Source: Rhizobium sp. ASV8 | GTDB lineage: Bacteria > Pseudomonadota > Alphaproteobacteria > Rhizobiales > Rhizobiaceae | Assembly: GCF_016429255.1 (NCBI RefSeq) | Contig: NZ_JAELUG010000044.1 | Location: 1 to 46,783, forward strand | Reading direction: 5' to 3' | Length of the DNA stretch: 46,783 nucleotides | Shown: positions 42,377-46,783 of the stretch, piece by piece | Layout: each line of letters starts with the position of its first letter | Numbering within the stretch: the first letter of the stretch is position 1 | The notes under the pieces: generated by a model | The model's database searches: none | Seen by the model: only the letters and a program-made list of their open reading frames with translations | Told to the model about the DNA's origin: nothing | Made by a program: the position numbers and the translations under genes

Positions 42377-43177
42377 ATGCAACATCGAATGCCGACGAAA
42401 TGCGGATTCCTCGCCCAGCTGGTGCGTGCCTTGTTGCCGGTCTTGCTCCTCGCATCTTTTCACGACGTGACAGCGGCAGCCGGCGATGGCGGACATATCC
42501 AAGCGGTGAAGCAGGCGCAAAAAAGCGCCTACGTCATCTTTTCGGCCGGCTCCCTGTGCGTGCCGTTACGCGAGGATTTCCAGGGATGGCCCGGCGCAAG
42601 CCTGTTGGAATGCACATATAAGCAGGGTAGCCTCGAAGGCATCGCCTATCTTCTGGATGTCAAGGCGGGGACGATATCGAGCTGGATCGAAGGGGCCTGC
42701 GACGAGCGCCTTCCAGGCGCGGGCAGATGCTTCGCCACGGTCCTCAAATGCGCCCGCAACAATTCCGGCATGATGTTTGCGGTCAGCGGCAACATCATCG
42801 AAAACGGCCGGAATTATTTCTTCCGAAACGGCATGACGGTCAGTTTCAATGAAGCGCCAAACGGAACGACCAGCGCCATTCCCCTCAACCTGCAGAAGGC
42901 TTTGCTCGTTGCCCCAAACACTCAGATCAGCGGTATCAAGACCGGCCTGACGAGATTTTGGCGCACCTTGCCATCCCAGTTTGCCGGGGCATATCCCGAT
43001 GCGCAGGCGCCGCGCGTTGTCGGCACGCAAGCGCAGAGACTGGCGTGGCTGTCGTTCGTGCAGGCGGAAATCCTTGCGGCGGAAAAGACCGGAAAAAACC
43101 GTCTCCTGTCCAGCTGGCTGTCGGCACACAGGAAAACCGTCGCCCTCGGCAATTGCCCTGGTGATGACGATCCCTGA
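42377..43177 (+). CDS. Exported Cys-rich protein of unknown function
   Basis: A 266-residue protein with a signal peptide (about 1-34, ending TAAAG). Six Cys remain in the mature part (SLCVP, LECTY, GACDER, GRCFA, LKCARN, GNCPG), fitting periplasmic disulphides. No family recognised. It has short alternating hydrophobic strands in the middle (GIAYLLDVKAGTISSWI, MMFAVSGNIIENGRNYFF). It is third in the peptidase-caspase operon, 40 bases behind the caspase stop, and may be a partner, inhibitor or substrate. Confidence 0.65.
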   Translation: MQHRMPTKCGFLAQLVRALLPVLLLASFHDVTAAAGDGGHIQAVKQAQKSAYVIFSAGSLCVPLREDFQGWPGASLLECTYKQGSLEGIAYLLDVKAGTISSWIEGACDERLPGAGRCFATVLKCARNNSGMMFAVSGNIIENGRNYFFRNGMTVSFNEAPNGTTSAIPLNLQKALLVAPNTQISGIKTGLTRFWRTLPSQFAGAYPDAQAPRVVGTQAQRLAWLSFVQAEILAAEKTGKNRLLSSWLSAHRKTVALGNCPGDDDP

Positions 43178-43212
43178 AGAGGGCGGGGCATGGTAAAATT
43201 GCCGCGCTTTCT

Positions 43213-43896
43213 TCAGACCTTGGTGAGGAGTAAGCCGTAAAACAGGCCTTTGCCGGTGACGGTCGAGGCCTGGTCACTCTCGATCGAACCGCCGAACGCG
43301 GCAGCCAAGGCCTTGATGATCAGTCCTTTTGCTTCGGCAGACGCCCCGGCCTTGAGCTTGAAGGAATATTCCACGTCGGCTCGGATCGCCTGCTTGGTCT
43401 GGTATGCCAGGGACTTCTTCGAAAAATCCGCGACGATCTGCTTGCAGGACGGCCCCAAGCTTGAGCGCACGGCTTCGAGATCGTCGAATGCGAGCTGCTC
43501 GACCGTGACATTGCTGAGCTTCAGCGTCACCGTATCGATGTAGCTGGCGTTCGCGCCGAGACTGATCTTCGTCAGCGTTGCCGGATCGAGCTTGAAAGAA
43601 CTGTTGAGGGAGCGAGACGCATCCGCCGAAGCTGCGGTATCGACGATCGGCGGCGGCGCATGGGTAAAGTCAGGCCGGCACAAATATGTGAGATTGAGCG
43701 GAGAAACGAGCCCTGTGCCCTTTACGGAGGTCACCAGCGCCCCGGGGCCATACGCCGTCGAGGGAAGGGCAAGCGAATCGTATCCCAGTGCCTGGATCGT
43801 GGAATTCAGATCGGGAGTATTTTCGGCTTGTTTCGTCGCCGTACACGAACTCATCAGCAGTGCGACCAACAGAGATGCTACGAGATTTTTTGTCAT
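43213..43896 (-). CDS. Lipoprotein of unknown function
   Basis: A 227-residue protein with a type II signal peptide: VASLLVALLMSSC with lipid-anchored Cys18. The rest is beta-rich with no recognised family (TLTKISLGANASYIDTVTLK, SFKLKAGASAEAKGLIIKAL). It is the last gene of the minus-strand operon, 21 bases behind the caspase-GH25 gene, and convergent with the plus-strand operon. It may anchor or regulate the neighbouring enzymes at the outer membrane. Confidence 0.7.
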   Translation of the reverse strand: MTKNLVASLLVALLMSSCTATKQAENTPDLNSTIQALGYDSLALPSTAYGPGALVTSVKGTGLVSPLNLTYLCRPDFTHAPPPIVDTAASADASRSLNSSFKLDPATLTKISLGANASYIDTVTLKLSNVTVEQLAFDDLEAVRSSLGPSCKQIVADFSKKSLAYQTKQAIRADVEYSFKLKAGASAEAKGLIIKALAAAFGGSIESDQASTVTGKGLFYGLLLTKV

Positions 43897-43917
43897 AACC
43901 TTCCGCCTTGCCCGGGT

Positions 43918-45765
43918 TCACTTCATCGAAATAGCCGCATCTCGCGCAATGTTCTCGCCGGTTTCTGCAAAGGCTGCGAACTGCTCCTTGCTGCCGAAGA
44001 AAACGTTATAATCCACATCGCCGGTAATGCCGGGGATGCGGCCACGATCGGTCATCTGCCAGAACGTCCAAGGATTGTCGCCGGTGTAGCCGGGCGTCGT
44101 CTTCCTGAAGTCGGCATACCACAGGCCGAAGTCGTTGAAGTCGCCCTTGAGGATGTCCGCGACCCCGAAGCGCGAGGTATAGATGATCGGGCGTTTGCCG
44201 TAATAAGCTTTCAGCTCGGAGACCAACTGCCCCAGGATGGATCGAACCGTTTCCGGGTTGTCGGCACAGTCGGCGAAAAGTGAATGCGGGCCACCCCTGT
44301 ACCATTCAAGATCGACGGCGATCGGCAACAGATTTTTGTCCCGCGGGACGGCGGCGACAATGTTGTTGAATTGCGCCTCGGGCGGAGAACAATCGAGAAC
44401 GTGATAGCCGCCGAAGGAGAGTTCCTTCTCTCTGGCCGCCTGCTGATATTGCTGGAACTTGGCGTCCCGGCCTTCCGCTCCCTGGGTGGCTTTCGCGTAC
44501 ATGAACTTGACGAGGCCGCTTCCGCTGATCGCGTCGAACGCCAGATCCCCCGCAAACCGCGAGACGTCGACGCCCCTGACCGAATAGGTCTCGGGAGGTG
44601 AAAACACCTTGAGGTCCGGGCGCCCGCTCACCGCGCTGCCCGTCGTCTTGAAGTCGCGTGGGATGACCGGCACGGCGTTCGGATCCTGGCTTCCTGCCTG
44701 TCGCTCCGACGCAAGCGGAACGAGGAAGAAGAATGCGCCGCCGTAATTCTCTTCCGGAGCGATCGGACCGGTCCGCAGCTGCGGATAATACTGGTTCGTT
44801 GCCGGATTGATTATCTCCAGCGATTCATCCATTTCCTGGACGGCGCGGCCCAGACGCACGATGCTCGATCCCGCAACCCTCTGCGGCTGGCCGCTTCCGG
44901 CGGCAACGACCTGCGAGGAATTGAGATCCGAAGCACCGCGATCGATGGCTGCGAGCAGATTCTCGAAAAACATCGTTCCCTTGCCGTCGGGAGCACCCCA
45001 GGCCAACTCGTCGATTTTCGTCGCGGTGACGGCATGGGCTCCCGGGCTGAGGGGAAAACTCGTATTGTCGCCCAGCGACGTATTGATGGGAAAAACGCCG
45101 CCCGAATAGCAGGAGCCGAGCAGAGCAACCGAGTGAAAGGTAAGATGCGCGATCTTGCGTAGGCGGCTTTCCAGGTCGTCAAGCCCGTAGCTGTGGGCCG
45201 GAACGGGATCTGCTTCGCCCGTCGCAGCCGACAGAGCCAACGCCCCAGGCGATCTATCGTCGGCTCCGGGTATTCCATGCCCGTCATACATGAAGAGAAA
45301 CCGCGACCGGCGCTTGTAGTCGTTCACCTGTGTCAGGAGATATTGTTCGAGGAAATAATTTATCGCGTCTTTGGTCGCGTGCTCATTGTCGAGCACGATG
45401 ACCTCGTCGAAGGCCTGCTCCTTCAAGAACGCTTCGATGCGTGGCAGATCCGCCTTCACGGATTGCAGGACCTTGTCCTTTTCCTCCGGGAAAGCTGGAT
45501 AATCGGAAACCGACACGAGAAACGCGAAGCTTCTCACATCGAGATCATCGTCGCTGCGCTTGGGAATAAGCTGCTCGATCCGCCAATCGGGCTTGGAGGT
45601 GCCGGGCTTCTTGTAGACGACGAAGGCATCGCAATATGGCGTGTTTTGCACTTCGGACGGACAGTCACCCGCGTTGGACGCAGACAAACTGAGCAGCGTG
45701 CCGCCGATGAAGGTCGCCAACGCCAGAAGAAGCCGCTGCGCTCCAATCGGACGAGAAGCACTCAT
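43918..45765 (-). CDS. Exported caspase-GH25 lysozyme fusion
   Basis: A 615-residue protein with a signal peptide (about 1-34, ending SASNAGD). Residues about 70-330 are a caspase domain: SFAFLVSVSDYPAFPEEKDK, His163 in FMYDGHGIPG, Cys219 in ALLGSCYSGGVFP. Residues about 395-600 are a GH25 muramidase: VRGVDVSRFAGD, FMYAKATQGAEG, AVDLEWYRGGPHS, KRPIIYTSRFG, WTFWQMTDRG. Both catalytic parts look complete, so one chain should hold a peptidase and a peptidoglycan hydrolase. I chose ATG 45765 because it overlaps the upstream stop in ATGA and begins the signal peptide; the longer frame to 46140 lies inside the upstream gene. I know no described protein with this pairing. Confidence 0.85.
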   Translation of the reverse strand: MSASRPIGAQRLLLALATFIGGTLLSLSASNAGDCPSEVQNTPYCDAFVVYKKPGTSKPDWRIEQLIPKRSDDDLDVRSFAFLVSVSDYPAFPEEKDKVLQSVKADLPRIEAFLKEQAFDEVIVLDNEHATKDAINYFLEQYLLTQVNDYKRRSRFLFMYDGHGIPGADDRSPGALALSAATGEADPVPAHSYGLDDLESRLRKIAHLTFHSVALLGSCYSGGVFPINTSLGDNTSFPLSPGAHAVTATKIDELAWGAPDGKGTMFFENLLAAIDRGASDLNSSQVVAAGSGQPQRVAGSSIVRLGRAVQEMDESLEIINPATNQYYPQLRTGPIAPEENYGGAFFFLVPLASERQAGSQDPNAVPVIPRDFKTTGSAVSGRPDLKVFSPPETYSVRGVDVSRFAGDLAFDAISGSGLVKFMYAKATQGAEGRDAKFQQYQQAAREKELSFGGYHVLDCSPPEAQFNNIVAAVPRDKNLLPIAVDLEWYRGGPHSLFADCADNPETVRSILGQLVSELKAYYGKRPIIYTSRFGVADILKGDFNDFGLWYADFRKTTPGYTGDNPWTFWQMTDRGRIPGITGDVDYNVFFGSKEQFAAFAETGENIARDAAISMK

Positions 45766-46736
45766 GGCAGCCCGAACATCTTCTTGAAGTCGTCGTTGGT
45801 CCCGTAGAAGATGGAGGTATCGTAGCTTGCGACTTGCCCCTTTATCAAAGCCCCGTCCGAGAACTGCCAGATTGCCGTCGTCGTATTGGGCAGGACATTC
45901 GGCGCTTCCTTCAGCTTCCTCTTGGGATTGTAATCGGCGATCCAGATCGGGTAGTCCTTGAATGCGCCGACCTTGGACAAGGGGATAGTTTTGTCCGACC
46001 ACCAGGATTTGGCCGTATACAAGATCGGGTGCCTGTGGGTACGCGCCTCGATTTCCTTGAGGCAGGCGAGGGTCTCTGCGACGATTTCGTCCTGGGAGTG
46101 ACCGACCCACTGATCGGGGTTGGTTTTCGTGACGTCCCATTCAAGGTCGACGACCGGGGGCAGGTCGTCGACGGCGATGCCGCCATGGAGGTTGACATAG
46201 TCGACGAAGGCATCAGCCTGCGGCTTTCCCGGTGCCGTCGACGACAGGAAATGATAGGCGCCGCGAGGCACCTTCGTCGCAGGGTCGAGCTTGCCCATTC
46301 CATCCCAGAACTGAACGAATTTGCCGTCTTTAGAAGAGGTCCCCTGCGTGGCTTTGATATAGACGAAGCGGACGCTCTTCACCTTGAGATCGTCGAGATT
46401 GAGCCGCGAGTCGGTGTAATGGCTGATATCGATGCCGAATATCGAATTTACGCGATCGTGTTTCTCGATCCGATCGTAGCGGGCGTCATCCGGAAAGGTG
46501 AATTGCGATGGAATTGCCAGAGGTTCGGCGCTAGAAGCCGGCGCCGATGCGTCATAGGCCGCAATCTCGTGCTCGGCGAAGGCCGCACCACGTGCGCTGT
46601 CTTCCGACTGATCGTCCGGCAACGCCGCCCAGCTGTCTTCCGTCCGCGCGCTTTCCTCGGCTCCGATAGGGTGAGCCGCAAAGACGGACAGGCCGCATAC
46701 CACGGCCAGTTTCAGCGCCATACCATGATATCTCAT
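45762..46736 (-). CDS. Exported GH25-family lysozyme
   Basis: A 324-residue protein with a signal peptide (about 1-26 counting from ATG 46736). After a low-complexity linker (about 30-75), residues about 97-315 form a GH25 muramidase: FGIDISHYTDSRL, RFVYIKATQGTSS, GAYHFLSS, PVVDLEWDV with the catalytic acids, HPILYTAKSWW, TAIWQFSDG. It would cleave the N-acetylmuramic acid-N-acetylglucosamine bond in peptidoglycan. The ATG at 46748 reads GGGGAAG as codons, but this same stretch is an ideal ribosome site for 46736, so I prefer the latter. First gene of the minus-strand operon. Confidence 0.88.
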   Translation of the reverse strand: MRYHGMALKLAVVCGLSVFAAHPIGAEESARTEDSWAALPDDQSEDSARGAAFAEHEIAAYDASAPASSAEPLAIPSQFTFPDDARYDRIEKHDRVNSIFGIDISHYTDSRLNLDDLKVKSVRFVYIKATQGTSSKDGKFVQFWDGMGKLDPATKVPRGAYHFLSSTAPGKPQADAFVDYVNLHGGIAVDDLPPVVDLEWDVTKTNPDQWVGHSQDEIVAETLACLKEIEARTHRHPILYTAKSWWSDKTIPLSKVGAFKDYPIWIADYNPKRKLKEAPNVLPNTTTAIWQFSDGALIKGQVASYDTSIFYGTNDDFKKMFGLP

Positions 46737-46783
46737 TGTCTTCCCCATAGTCGAAACTGGCTCTCAGCCACAACGAGCAAACC

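Noticed and set aside
1..46783. tRNA, rRNA, CRISPR arrays and replication origins
   Set aside because: I looked for cloverleaf-like ends, rRNA-like conserved blocks, regularly spaced short repeats and repABC-type genes and saw none. The only regular repeats are the coding repeats at 1-845.

Overview
The window looks like accessory DNA, from a replicon or genomic island, of an alphaproteobacterium of the Rhizobium/Agrobacterium type. Evidence is the GC-rich coding style, single-domain ATPases in ribose-type sugar importers (as in FrcA), a decayed Y4mF-like antitoxin and several rhizobial-type hypothetical families. I saw no rRNA, tRNA, CRISPR array, intact insertion sequence or core housekeeping gene.

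Positions 1-2294 (minus) hold the N-terminal part of a very large secreted repeat protein, probably an adhesin, whose end lies outside the window. A frameshifted antitoxin remnant and a small secreted PGDYG-domain protein follow. From 4152 to 25323 there are three consecutive plus-strand operons for ribose-family ABC importers. Operon 1 (4152-11241) starts with a LacI DNA-binding domain fused to a PfkB sugar kinase, then a glutamine-amidotransferase-like protein, ATPase, binding protein, two permeases and an M20 hydrolase. Operon 2 (11582-18617) has an XRE-cupin regulator, binding protein, ATPase, permease, phosphotriesterase-like hydrolase, a second amidotransferase-like protein and an M20 carbamoylase-type amidohydrolase. 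Operon 3 (18897-25323) has a LacI regulator with three operator copies, a transporter paralogous to that of operon 2, a BtpA/SgcQ-type TIM barrel, a TenA-like protein lacking the usual active-site Cys, and a PfkB kinase. None of the substrates can be read from sequence.

From 25624 to about 30300 lie small accessory genes: a DUF4260 membrane protein, an SDR oxidoreductase followed by an ECF sigma factor with a SnoaL-like C-terminal domain, a divergent DUF3237 protein, and a chimeric remnant in which the 5' part of an AbiEi-like antitoxin gene runs into the 3' part of an autotransporter gene. From 30937 to 38789 lies an iron-siderophore locus: FecI-type sigma factor, FecR, a TonB-dependent receptor with a signalling (STN) domain, a FhuD-like binding protein, a fused FhuB-like permease and a siderophore-interacting reductase. 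It has no ABC ATPase.

The most unusual part is 39332-46736. Two convergent three-gene operons encode only exported proteins: a putative papain-fold cysteine peptidase, a caspase-family peptidase with an SH3-like C-terminus and a Cys-rich protein on the plus strand; a GH25 lysozyme, a caspase-GH25 lysozyme fusion and a lipoprotein on the minus strand. The two caspase domains keep the His/Cys dyad. This looks like an envelope-located caspase/muramidase system that I cannot match to a described one.
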